The notes beneath the pieces are model-generated. The model was not told the DNA's origin. It saw only the letters and a program-made list of their open reading frames with translations, and made no database searches. From Bacillota bacterium (GTDB lineage: Bacteria; Bacillota; Clostridia; Lachnospirales; Lachnospiraceae): 39,730 nucleotides of DNA. Below are positions 1 to 6,916 of the stretch, piece after piece. The position numbers and the translations under genes are program-made. The stretch lies in NCBI GenBank assembly GCA_023460575.1, contig JAEWPQ010000231.1, positions 1-39,730 on the forward strand, given 5' to 3'. The number at the start of each line of letters is the position of its first letter. Position 1 is the stretch's first letter.

Positions 1-124
1 GAAGCTACTGAAGCAGTCAGGGTGTTAGTTCCCGGGCTGTGGAGGGAATGTCAATGAACTAACTATGATAGTAGAAGAACAGGGAATTGGTTTTTGGACA
101 CGGGTTCAAATCCCGTCTGCTCCA
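1..124 (+). ncRNA. ssrA: tmRNA, 3' portion (5' end outside window)
   Basis: The 3' end shows the tRNA-like T arm and acceptor strand of tmRNA: a GGACACGGG - TTCAAAT - CCCGTC T stem-loop followed by TGCTCC and discriminator A at 124. The layout matches other bacterial tmRNA 3' ends, where the E. coli equivalent reads AGCTCCACCA. Upstream G-rich and C-rich segments fit the last pseudoknot. tmRNA with SmpB rescues stalled ribosomes and tags the incomplete protein. The next three bases are CTC, not CCA, so the terminal CCA would have to be added after transcription. The resume codon and tag lie outside the window. tmRNA 3' ends are well-known integration sites, which matters for the foreign-looking genes that follow. 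Confidence 0.88.
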
Positions 125-126
125 CT

Positions 127-155
127 CAAAAAGTCTGGCATTTGCTGGGCTTTTT
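127..155 (+). terminator. Rho-independent terminator of tmRNA
   Basis: AGTCTGGCA and TGCTGGGCT (132-140 and 143-151) pair fully if GU pairs are counted. They are flanked by an A run on the left and TTTTT on the right. The hairpin starts three bases after the tmRNA end. Confidence 0.75.
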
Positions 156-434
156 AAATTATGCGCTCGGCGGACTCATGTTCTAACGCAATGTCGTTTT
201 GCCATACTTAATGGCAATACCGTTTTTTCAAGGATAAGATTTGTTTTCCAAAGTATATTATAGTATCGAAATAAGTATGATATACCCATTGGATTAACTT
301 AATAAGCCTGTTTAAGGGTACGCCTAAACAAGGCGCACCCTAACTGTCATAAATTTGATTGAGGGCCATTTTATAAGAGTTATTTTAAAGTTATCACTTT
401 TTAATAGAACTAAATTTTATGTTATGAATGAGTA
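156..434. other. Intergenic stretch between tmRNA and a leftward gene pair
   Basis: No convincing gene is seen. A strong hairpin lies at 315-341 (AGGGT-A-CGCCT against AGGCG-C-ACCCT, one mismatch, 5-base loop). It sits between convergent transcripts but has no clear T tract, so it may be a weak bidirectional terminator. Minus-strand positions of roughly 155-230 hold a short open frame ending NDIALEHESAERII-stop, which resembles the tail of a decayed coding sequence. I cannot name its family. Confidence 0.35.
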
Positions 435-632
435 TTAATCATCAAGTTTTTTATTATTTTTAAAGGAATGTATCAGATAATTAAATACATCATAAAGTAT
501 TAGTCCTATGATTGGTCCTATTATCATTGCTGGGTATGATAACCAGTCCTGTTCTCCGAAAAAGAAATTACAACATTTTATTATTGCTACAATAATTATA
601 TATTTTGCAAAAAAAACTAATCTTTTTTTCAT
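435..632 (-). CDS. Small membrane protein, candidate immunity partner of the upstream secreted protein
   Basis: This is a 65-residue protein not recognised by family. It has two hydrophobic segments, about residues 5-25 and 33-52, with a KKR start and a lysine-rich C-terminal tail (KNNKK). It is therefore probably a two-pass inner membrane protein with both ends inside. A ribosome site AAAAGGAA lies just upstream of the ATG. It sits about 40 bases downstream of the secreted protein gene on the same strand, so the two are probably co-transcribed. Small membrane proteins directly after secreted bacteriocin-like proteins often provide self-protection. Here that role is inferred from position only. 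The gene is very AT-rich compared with the glp or rnf genes. Confidence 0.6.
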   Translation of the reverse strand: MKKRLVFFAKYIIIVAIIKCCNFFFGEQDWLSYPAMIIGPIIGLILYDVFNYLIHSFKNNKKLDD

Positions 633-674
633 TATTATTTTTTCCTTTTTAAATAAAAAACTTAATTTACATAG

Positions 675-1343
675 TTAAAATTCAATAAGTTGTGATTGAT
701 TTGAGTATTCTGTTGTTGTTTTTCCGCCTGAGTAGTCAGAATTAGTAGTAATACATGTGACTTTCTTTATTCTATAGTCTCCTATAAAATTCCCCCAACT
801 ATCAAATCTACCCGGTCCATTTTCACGATAGTAATAAAGTACAGAAGTATAGACATTTACCGTATCCGATTCTACAAACCAATAGGAGAAATAAGCACTA
901 ACAAATGTACCGACTAGGGCTTGTGGAACCTTTACGCCGCCTGCCCAAGCGGTAATAGTAGTGGCAAGTGCCGTCTTAGCAGCTTTTTGAAATTTCTTAT
1001 TATAGTAATATTTGGCAAAAGGTCCATAATATGGTGTAGGATAAGAAGTTTTGGCACGAGTACTTAGACGAGCTTTCGTTGAAAAGTCTTGAGTCAAAAC
1101 TTTATTAGCTTTATTAACGTCTGTTAAATCATTTAAAACCACTTGATTATTAATGACTGAAGCTTTAATTCCATTATTAGTTAAAAGAGAAATTAGATCA
1201 TTATTTATCTCAGATTGTGCTGAATAATTAATTGTTGAAGTGATATCAGCAGATGCAAATGCAGTTACAGCACTTAACATGACAAAAATAGAACTAAAAA
1301 GGATACATAAAATTTGCTTGCTCTTTTTGTTAAACTTTTTCAT
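675..1343 (-). CDS. Secreted bacteriocin-like protein with Sec signal peptide
   Basis: The 222-residue protein starts with a classic signal peptide: KKFNKKSK, a hydrophobic core of about residues 11-28, and an AFA-type cleavage site near residues 28-31. A hydrophilic propeptide-like part (about 32-95) ends at a basic stretch (KARLSTRAK). A tyrosine- and glycine-rich part follows with YYNKKFQKAAKTALAT, WAGGVKVP, YYYRENGPG and SWGNFIGDYRIKK. From memory this resembles the geobacillin-26-like group of secreted Firmicute proteins, which include antimicrobial members. That assignment is not checked. The ribosome site AGGAGG lies 7 bases before the ATG. It is followed on the same strand by a small membrane protein gene. 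The AT-rich composition and the position beside tmRNA suggest horizontal acquisition. Confidence 0.65.
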   Translation of the reverse strand: MKKFNKKSKQILCILFSSIFVMLSAVTAFASADITSTINYSAQSEINNDLISLLTNNGIKASVINNQVVLNDLTDVNKANKVLTQDFSTKARLSTRAKTSYPTPYYGPFAKYYYNKKFQKAAKTALATTITAWAGGVKVPQALVGTFVSAYFSYWFVESDTVNVYTSVLYYYRENGPGRFDSWGNFIGDYRIKKVTCITTNSDYSGGKTTTEYSNQSQLIEF

Positions 1344-1518
1344 ATAAAACCTCCTATTATCTAAATGTTAACTGACCAATATAGTTCTGCAATATCTTTT
1401 TACACATTAATTATCAATGGAATCACCTCTTTTCAAATAGACCTACTACTAGTGAAAAATGATTAAATAATTATGTCCTGCTAATAATATAATAGCACAA
1501 AAAATCAAGATTCAACTA

Positions 1519-1553
1519 AAGTGCCAAAATTATACACGTTGAGTGCCGAAATT
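1519..1553 (-). promoter_or_regulatory. Spaced direct repeats upstream of the secreted-protein gene
   Basis: On the plus strand AAGTGCCAAAATT (1519-1531) and GAGTGCCGAAATT (1541-1553) form a direct repeat with starts 22 bases apart, about two helical turns. They lie about 180 bases upstream of the leftward secreted-protein gene. An AT-rich promoter-like region (TTGATT at 1508-1503 on the minus strand, then TATTAT-like hexamers) lies between. Two repeats two turns apart is the geometry used by LytTR/AgrA-type activators. The motif itself does not match a consensus I know. Confidence 0.35.
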
Positions 1554-1649
1554 TGCACTTGATGTTTGAATACTGTGTAATACAGAAATGATTCCATGTG
1601 AAATAATAAACACCCGATATGTGGGTGTGAGTCATTGAGTTATACAAAA

Positions 1650-1709
1650 AATCACCTGTACTATTATAATAGCGGTGTCCAGGCCACTATTATAATAGTA
1701 CAGGTGATT
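1650..1709. repeat. Perfect 23-bp inverted repeat sequestering a ribosome site
   Basis: Positions 1650-1672 and 1687-1709 are exact reverse complements with a 14-base loop. Each arm contains the palindrome CTATTATAATAG. The right arm ends AGGTGATT, three bases before the ATG at 1713. In RNA the Shine-Dalgarno sequence would therefore pair with ATCACCT of the left arm. IS200 elements are known to block tnpA expression with such a left-end stem-loop. Confidence 0.9.
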
Positions 1710-1786
1710 ACAATGGTGAAGAAAGCCAATGAACTGGCACATACGTAATAGAGGTGTAAATATTATATCAGCAATTATTAAGGAGT

Positions 1787-1822
1787 CCATATCATAGAAG
1801 GCCATATCATAGAAGGCCATAT
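1787..1822. repeat. 15-bp tandem repeat, 2.4 copies
   Basis: CCATATCATAGAAGG occurs at 1787-1801 and 1802-1816, followed by CCATAT. In the transposase frame it duplicates the five residues IIEGH, so it is a recent in-frame duplication inside the dead tnpA. Confidence 0.9.
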
Positions 1823-1944
1823 TGTACCGGATCATGAACATATGCTGGTAAGTATTTCGCCTAAAATTAGCATGTGCTGCCTCGATCCATTGTAATAAAA
1901 AGTAATGCCATGTGGCAAAAAAGAGAAGCACTATTTGCCTCCAC

Positions 1945-2868
1945 CTATATCTTACACTCCATTGATGATTTGTCATCTCTGATCCCTTTAAAAACTGCCT
2001 GGCGGAAACGGTCTTTTTCGGTTGGCATTGATTCAACAATACAAACTAATTCAGGAGCAAGCCATACGGCATCATTATTTCCTTCTGGAACATATCCAAA
2101 AGGGGAATAGTCGATAATTTTATACTTATGCTGATTTAATATAGTAAGACTTACCCCCAGAGTGACATGTCCCTTATACACAAGAATATCATCATCATAT
2201 TGTCCCAGAACAAGGCTGGTCATGTGATTCTCTTTTGGAATATATCCGCAGATAACACAATCATCAGTAGCCATGATCTTGCATTTGATCCAGTCTTTCG
2301 TTCTTTTTCCCGGCCAGTACAAACTGTCTTTTCTTTTTGCTACAATTCCCTCTAATCCTTTTTCTTTTACAAGGTTAAACAGCATAATTCCGTCATTCTC
2401 CACATACCTGGATACAGAAATCATATTATTCTCGATAATAACGTCCTGAAGATACTTTTTCCGTTCCATGAGTGGGAGCATAGTGATATCCTTCTCTTTG
2501 TAATATAATATATCGTATGCAATAATACTGGCTGGATATCTGTCAGCAGCTAATTTTATCTTAAACTGGTTACTCATTAAAGCTCTTTTTTGGACTTCAT
2601 AGAAATCAGGAACCCCGTTTTTCAGTACAAGTAATTCATGGTCAAGTATGCACTTTACTTTTACCTGCCTGTAAAGATTTTCAAGTTCCGGAAATATGGG
2701 AATCATAAGTTTATTCCTTTTATTCCTCATTTCTGTTCCGGCATTTAAATAGGACAGGCATCTGATCCCATCCCATTTTATCTCAAAAATATGGTTCGGT
2801 GAGTCAAACGGATCCTGCATCTCAGAAATCAGCATAGGGCTGACATTTTTACTATCAAATATATCCAT
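1945..2868 (-). CDS. ligD: ATP-dependent DNA ligase, LigD-type stand-alone ligase domain
   Basis: The 307-residue protein seals double-strand breaks in bacterial non-homologous end joining, together with Ku. Motif I is EIKWDGIR with the adenylated Lys at 31. Later nucleotidyltransferase motifs are the EGIVAKRKD segment and WIKCK. An OB-fold-like C-terminal part follows. It has only the ligase domain, without the polymerase or phosphoesterase domains of long LigD proteins, as is common in clostridia. The start ATG overlaps the stop of ku by one base (TAATG), which indicates translational coupling. The 3' end lies about 60 bases from the IS200 remnant. Confidence 0.9.
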   Translation of the reverse strand: MDIFDSKNVSPMLISEMQDPFDSPNHIFEIKWDGIRCLSYLNAGTEMRNKRNKLMIPIFPELENLYRQVKVKCILDHELLVLKNGVPDFYEVQKRALMSNQFKIKLAADRYPASIIAYDILYYKEKDITMLPLMERKKYLQDVIIENNMISVSRYVENDGIMLFNLVKEKGLEGIVAKRKDSLYWPGKRTKDWIKCKIMATDDCVICGYIPKENHMTSLVLGQYDDDILVYKGHVTLGVSLTILNQHKYKIIDYSPFGYVPEGNNDAVWLAPELVCIVESMPTEKDRFRQAVFKGIRDDKSSMECKI

Positions 2869-3644
2869 TACGCCAGACCTTTGGTTCCTTTTGCTATTTC
2901 AACTGTCCTCTTCATGGCTTCCATGAGATCAATAATATTATTCTGACCTTCTGTATCAGCATTTACTATTTCTTTTCCGGCTATTTTGGTTTCGATTGCC
3001 TGGCGCAGTCTATCCTGATATTCATCATGATATAAACCAGGGTCAAATGTTGATGTCATCGAATCAATCATGGTTTTTGCCATTTCCACTTCTGGTTTTG
3101 TGACCTCTGGTCTGGTTACTGCTACTGGGACAGCCTGGATTTCAGCCTGATAGAATAAAGTTTTTGCAATTATAACATCTTTCGTAGGATACAATACCAT
3201 TAAGTTTTCAGTGGAACCGATTACTGTTTTGGCAATTCCAACTTTTTTCTGTGAGAGCATGGCCTGACGCAGAAGTTCACAGGCTTTTTCTGCTCCGGGT
3301 TCGGGAACAACAAAGTAATTTTTTTCGTAATAAATCTGATCTACATCTGATAATTTTGCAAAATGCTCAATGTGGATCGTCTTGTCTTTCTTCGTTTTGA
3401 TTTTTTCCAGCTCGTCTTCCGTAAAGGTGACATACTTACCCTTTTCATATTCGTACCCCTTTATAATGCCATCCGGATTGACCTCTTTATTACAGGAAGG
3501 GCAAATTTTTTTGTATTTCACCCGCTCATGAGTATCTTTACACAGTTGATTGAAACTAACGGATATATCTTTTGTGGTTTTATATAATCCAACCGGAATA
3601 TAGAGCATCCCTACACTAATCGCACTTTTATGAGCTACAGCCAT
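2868..3644 (-). CDS. ku: Non-homologous end joining protein Ku
   Basis: The 258-residue Ku homodimer encircles DNA ends and recruits the LigD-type ligase encoded next. The N-terminus MAVAHKSAISVGMLYIPVGLY is the bacterial Ku start. The pattern CPSCNKEV near residue 48 and the FTEDELEKI, EKNYFVVPEPGAEKAC and LRQAI segments are typical of the Ku core. A lysine-containing tail (IAKGTKGLA) ends the protein. The length is normal for minimal bacterial Ku. The ribosome site AAGGAGG sits 8 bases before the ATG. The gene is transcribed away from the VOC gene at 3820, so the interval 3645-3819 should hold divergent promoters. Confidence 0.93.
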   Translation of the reverse strand: MAVAHKSAISVGMLYIPVGLYKTTKDISVSFNQLCKDTHERVKYKKICPSCNKEVNPDGIIKGYEYEKGKYVTFTEDELEKIKTKKDKTIHIEHFAKLSDVDQIYYEKNYFVVPEPGAEKACELLRQAMLSQKKVGIAKTVIGSTENLMVLYPTKDVIIAKTLFYQAEIQAVPVAVTRPEVTKPEVEMAKTMIDSMTSTFDPGLYHDEYQDRLRQAIETKIAGKEIVNADTEGQNNIIDLMEAMKRTVEIAKGTKGLA

Positions 3645-3819
3645 AGTATCGCCTCCTTATTTTCAATTATTGTTTGATAAAAGTTGGAAAATATGCATTG
3701 CAGGATTTGTTTGTGTGTTTTAGTATTTCAGCTCAGAGTTATTTATAATTATCATTAGGGTTTTAAGCAATCGTCTTCTTTGTTACAATTAGTAAAATAA
3801 AAAGGAGGCTGCAATCTAA

Positions 3820-4203
3820 ATGAATATAAAATTAAAAACTGTAATCTTAGAATGCCATGATATACAACAATTGGTTTCTTTCTACACAGGCCTTTTGCAT
3901 TGGCCGGTAGTGTTTGAATTAGATACTTTTGTAGGAATACACTCCACTCAGGATGAGATGGGAATAGCCTTTCAGTATGATGAAAATTATATTCCACCAA
4001 CCTGGCCATCACAAGCGGGGCATCAACAGATGATGGCACATTTAGATTTTGCTGTAGATGATAAGAATGAGTTAAAGGAAGCAATGGAAAAAGCAATTAT
4101 GCTGGGGGCAAAAATTGCTGATCAACAGTATGGCGGCGAAGATTGGGTTACTATGCTCGATCCTGCTGGTCATCCGTTTTGTTTTGTGGTATGGAATCAT
4201 TAA
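3820..4203 (+). CDS. VOC family (glyoxalase-like) protein
   Basis: The 127-residue protein has one vicinal-oxygen-chelate domain. There is a beta-alpha-beta start (KTVILECHD, LVSFYTGLLHWPVV), a second half beginning at MAHLDFAVDD, and the closing DPAGHPFCFV signature. This form is common among uncharacterised Glyoxalase_6-type proteins in Firmicutes. Substrate and metal use cannot be deduced. The ribosome site AAGGAGG is clear. It stands alone between the divergent ku operon and the glycerol operon. Confidence 0.82.
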   Translation: MNIKLKTVILECHDIQQLVSFYTGLLHWPVVFELDTFVGIHSTQDEMGIAFQYDENYIPPTWPSQAGHQQMMAHLDFAVDDKNELKEAMEKAIMLGAKIADQQYGGEDWVTMLDPAGHPFCFVVWNH

Positions 4204-4488
4204 AATGAGGAGTACATAAAACCACCTGAAATGTGAAAAAAATAACGTTGTTATTGCACTTCCAGTCATATTCTGTCGATTATCACTGAGAATCATATGT
4301 TTCATTGCATGTTTCAAGAAAATTCTCTGATGTGCAAAGCCGCTGAAAGAAGTAGAAATTAGTCAGAAATCATGTGCAAATTGACGAAACACACAAAATA
4401 AAATATGCAATATGTATATTGGAAGCAGTGCGTTAAATAAAAAACAATTAAAAAGATACAATAAAATAAAAATAATTTTAAAATAATA
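4204..4488. other. Intergenic region before the glycerol operon promoter
   Basis: This AT-rich, apparently noncoding stretch holds only small inverted repeats, for example AATAAC-GTT-GTTATT near 4241-4255. No gene or strong terminator is seen. The glp promoter and leader follow directly. Confidence 0.5.
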
Positions 4489-4517
4489 TTGCAATATGCA
4501 CAAAAGTGTGCTATATT
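4489..4517 (+). promoter_or_regulatory. Sigma-A type promoter of the glp/dha operon
   Basis: TTGCAA (4489-4494), a 17-base spacer and TATATT (4512-4517) form a good vegetative promoter. It lies about 25 bases before the leader terminator. The spacer contains GCAC-AAAA-GTGTGC, a possible operator. Confidence 0.7.
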
Positions 4518-4534
4518 GTATATGAGTAAAAATC

Positions 4535-4598
4535 CTTGAGAGAAGAGTGCAGAAACGGCAGCAGAAATGCTGATTAGTCGTTATGCACTCTTTTTTTT
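4535..4598 (+). promoter_or_regulatory. GlpP-responsive leader terminator/antiterminator
   Basis: AAGAGTGCA (4543-4551) pairs perfectly with TGCACTCTT (4584-4592), followed by a T tract to 4598. This gives an intrinsic terminator in the 5' leader, before any gene. The loop holds GGCAGCAGAAATGCTGATTAGTC, which can form a competing small hairpin. In Firmicutes, GlpP bound to glycerol-3-phosphate prevents termination at such leaders of glp operons. The next gene is glpP itself, so autoregulated antitermination of the whole operon is the natural reading. Confidence 0.8.
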
Positions 4599-4660
4599 GA
4601 AAGAAAAAATAAATTCATATTTATCAAGGCAGGTCAATAGACAAGTAAGGAGTGTTGAAG

Positions 4661-5233
4661 GTGGACAACAAATTATGGACTGTTATTGAAAACAATCCCA
4701 TTATTGCTGCGGTTAAGGATATGGCTGGTTTAAAGAAATGTGCAGAATCAGAGGTTAAAGTGATTTTCATATTATTTGGAGATGTTTGCAATATTGGTCA
4801 GATAGTAAATGAAGTGAAAAAAGAAGATAACATAATTATGGTCCATTTGGATTTGCTGGTTGGCTTAAGCGGTAAGGAGGCGGCGGTTGATTTTATAAAA
4901 ACACATACAAGAGCAGATGGGATTATTACCACCAAACAGTCTTTGATCCAACGGGCCAAAGAGATCGGCCTGTATACGGTATTGCGGTATTTTGTAATTG
5001 ATTCCATGGCTCTGGTGAATATTGAAAAGCAGAATGTTTCCTGCGGGGTGCATCCGGATGTAATCGAGATTCTGCCTGGAGTTATGCCAAAGGTAATAAA
5101 GAAGGTCTGTAAAATCAGCAAGGTACCGGTAATTGCAGGTGGTTTAATTTCAGATAAGGAAGATGTGATGTCGGCATTGGGAAGCGGTGCGCTTTCTATA
5201 TCAACCTCTGACCAGGCGGTATGGTTTATGTAG
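4661..5233 (+). CDS. glpP: Glycerol-3-phosphate responsive antiterminator GlpP
   Basis: GlpP is an RNA-binding antiterminator that senses glycerol-3-phosphate. The 190-residue protein carries family segments NNPIIAAVKD, MVHLDLLVGLSGKE, DGIITTKQSLIQRAKEIG, LRYFVIDS and a TIM-barrel-like end (VIEILPGVMPKVI, PVIAGGLIS). The frame is open from GTG 4652. AAGGAG at 4647-4652 overlaps that codon, while GTG 4661 lies 8 bases downstream of it and is the better start. It is first in the operon, just after the leader terminator it should control. dhaK follows after a 41-base gap. Confidence 0.93.
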   Translation: MDNKLWTVIENNPIIAAVKDMAGLKKCAESEVKVIFILFGDVCNIGQIVNEVKKEDNIIMVHLDLLVGLSGKEAAVDFIKTHTRADGIITTKQSLIQRAKEIGLYTVLRYFVIDSMALVNIEKQNVSCGVHPDVIEILPGVMPKVIKKVCKISKVPVIAGGLISDKEDVMSALGSGALSISTSDQAVWFM

Positions 5234-5274
5234 TAAAACAGAGATGTTTTTTATATGTAAGGAGGTCAAGTAAG

Positions 5275-6264
5275 ATGAAGAAGTTCATTAATGACGTGGA
5301 ACAGGCAGAGAACGAGATGATATTGGGACTGGTGAAAGCATATCCGGATTATTTACGGAAGCTTGACTGCGGTAATGTAGTGGTCCGCAGCAATAGAAAA
5401 GAGAATAAGGTTGCCTTAATAAGCGGCGGCGGAAGCGGACATGAGCCTGCACATGCCGGATATGTAGGTACCGGAATGCTTGATGCAGCTGTGGCAGGGG
5501 CAGTTTTTACCTCACCCACTCCAGACCAGATTTATGAGGGAATCAAAGCAATTGCAGGTGATGCAGGCGTTTTAATGGTGATTAAAAATTACACCGGTGA
5601 TTTGATGAATTTTGAAATGGCTGCAGAAATGGCAGAAGATGATGGGATACTGGTCAAGCAGGTAGTTGTTAATGATGATGTTGCAGTGAAAGACAGCTTA
5701 TATACAGTTGGAAGACGAGGTGTGGCAGGCACCGTATTTGTACATAAAATAGCAGGAGCAGCGGCTGAGAACGGGGAAGATATCGATAAAGTCCAGTCTG
5801 TAGCACAGAAAGTGGTCGCTAATGTCCGCACAATGGGAGCAGCAATCCGTCCGTGTATTGTGCCAGCTGCTGGAAAACCTGGATTTGAACTGGCGGAGGA
5901 TGAGATGGAAGTGGGAATCGGAATTCATGGCGAGCCCGGAACCCATCGTGAGAAAATGAAAGCTGCCAATGAAATCGTTGATCTCCTCCTTGATAAAATA
6001 CTTTCTGATATTGATTATGCGGGAAGCGAAGTTGCAGTCATGATTAACGGCTCCGGCGCAACCCCTCTGATGGAACTGTTTATTATCAATAACCGGGTAT
6101 CTGACGTTTTAAAGGATAAGGGAATTTCGGTTTACAGGACCTATGTTGGTGAGTTCATGACATCCATTGAGATGGAGGGCTTCTCTGTTTCTTTATTAAA
6201 ATTAGATGAAGAACTAAAATTCCTGTTAGATGAAAAAGCGGATACACCGGCATTTAAAGCATGA
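5275..6264 (+). CDS. dhaK: PTS-dependent dihydroxyacetone kinase, DhaK subunit
   Basis: DhaK binds dihydroxyacetone covalently and presents it to DhaL for phosphorylation. The 329-residue protein has GGGSGHEP with His56 and GIHGEPG with His218. These are the same positions as the two substrate-binding histidines of E. coli DhaK, and His218 forms the hemiaminal. The ATG at 5275 follows AAGGAGG by 9 bases. An upstream in-frame ATG at 5221 overlaps glpP and lacks a site, so it is rejected. The gene lies in the order dhaK-dhaL-dhaM inside the glycerol operon, which links dihydroxyacetone use to glycerol uptake. Confidence 0.95.
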   Translation: MKKFINDVEQAENEMILGLVKAYPDYLRKLDCGNVVVRSNRKENKVALISGGGSGHEPAHAGYVGTGMLDAAVAGAVFTSPTPDQIYEGIKAIAGDAGVLMVIKNYTGDLMNFEMAAEMAEDDGILVKQVVVNDDVAVKDSLYTVGRRGVAGTVFVHKIAGAAAENGEDIDKVQSVAQKVVANVRTMGAAIRPCIVPAAGKPGFELAEDEMEVGIGIHGEPGTHREKMKAANEIVDLLLDKILSDIDYAGSEVAVMINGSGATPLMELFIINNRVSDVLKDKGISVYRTYVGEFMTSIEMEGFSVSLLKLDEELKFLLDEKADTPAFKA

Positions 6265-6282
6265 TGATTATGGAGTGACAGG

Positions 6283-6903
6283 ATGAACAGAGAAAAGATA
6301 TTACTTATCATTGATCAGATGGTGGCCGCCATGGAAAACCAGAAAGAGTATCTTACAGAGCTTGATAATATCATAGGTGATGGAGACCATGGCATTAATA
6401 TGGCAAGAGGCTTTTCTGAAATAAATAAAAAAAGAGATTCACTGGCCATAATGAACGTTGGAGATATGATTAAAAATCTTGGGATGATTTTAGTGGCCAC
6501 TGTAGGAGGGGCCTCCGGTCCATTATATGGCACAGCTTTTATGAAAGCAGGACTGTTTTTAAAGGGAAAAGAAGAAATCACATTTGAAGACTTTTTACAG
6601 GCTTTTGAGTGTGCCATAGAGGGAGTTATGGCGCGTGGGAAGGCTGTGGAAGGCGAAAAGACAATGCTTGATGCTATGCTCCCTGCAAAACGTGCAATGG
6701 AGAAAGAATGGAAGCTCACCGGGGACGCAAAAAAGTCGGTTGAGGCAGGTCTGGCAGCAGCAAAAGAGGGCGCTCAATATACAAAGACAATCATTGCCAC
6801 CAAGGGAAGGGCTTGTTATCTGGGCGAGCGCAGTATCGGCCATCAGGATCCCGGTGCAGCGTCTTTTACATTTCTCCTGGAAGCAATTGCTTCTCAGATG
6901 TGA
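6283..6903 (+). CDS. dhaL: Dihydroxyacetone kinase, DhaL ADP-binding subunit
   Basis: DhaL carries a tightly bound ADP that is rephosphorylated by DhaM and passes the phosphate to dihydroxyacetone on DhaK. The 206-residue all-helical protein has the magnesium-binding motif GDGDHGINM at about residues 32-40. It also has the conserved GGASGPLYGTAF and GKRACYLGERS-like nucleotide segments, and ends DPGAASFTFLLEAI. The length is normal. The ribosome site GGAGTG lies before the ATG, 18 bases after dhaK. dhaM follows after 13 bases. Confidence 0.95.
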   Translation: MNREKILLIIDQMVAAMENQKEYLTELDNIIGDGDHGINMARGFSEINKKRDSLAIMNVGDMIKNLGMILVATVGGASGPLYGTAFMKAGLFLKGKEEITFEDFLQAFECAIEGVMARGKAVEGEKTMLDAMLPAKRAMEKEWKLTGDAKKSVEAGLAAAKEGAQYTKTIIATKGRACYLGERSIGHQDPGAASFTFLLEAIASQM

Positions 6904-6916
6904 CGGGAGGGGAAAT

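Larger units (their letters stand above)
1650..1885 (+). mobile_element. Decayed IS200/IS605-family element (tnpA remnant)
   Basis: An ATG at 1713 begins a frame reading MVKKANELAHT-stop, like the N-terminus of IS200 TnpA transposases, which continue KW-CKYHIVF. A second segment, 1787-1877, reads HIIEGH-IIEGH-IVPDHEHMLVS and then ISPKISM. This matches the TnpA core around its HUH motif (EGH--PDHVHMLVSIPPKIS). The part between them is missing or scrambled, with several stops. The catalytic His-hydrophobic-His reads HEH. A long hairpin covers the ribosome site before the ATG. No intact transposase or right end is seen, so the copy is dead. Confidence 0.75.

Noticed and set aside
1357..1407. Mini open frame on the minus strand (16 codons, MCKKILQNYIGQLTFR) ending just before the secreted-protein ribosome site
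   Set aside because: No ribosome site lies at the right distance before its ATG, and such short frames are common in AT-rich DNA. A leader peptide remains possible but is unsupported.
1632..2039. Minus-strand open frame of 135 codons with repeated MAFYD
   Set aside because: It overlaps the conserved end of the ligase in another frame. The rest runs antisense through the IS200 remnant and its hairpin, and the repeat is just the 15-bp duplication read on the wrong strand.
5221..5274. Upstream extension of dhaK
   Set aside because: It overlaps glpP and has no ribosome site. ATG 5275 has AAGGAGG at 9 bases and gives His56/His218 numbering identical to E. coli DhaK.
6635..6916. Upstream extension of dhaM
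   Set aside because: It lies inside dhaL in another frame. The EIIA domain starts exactly at ATG 6917.
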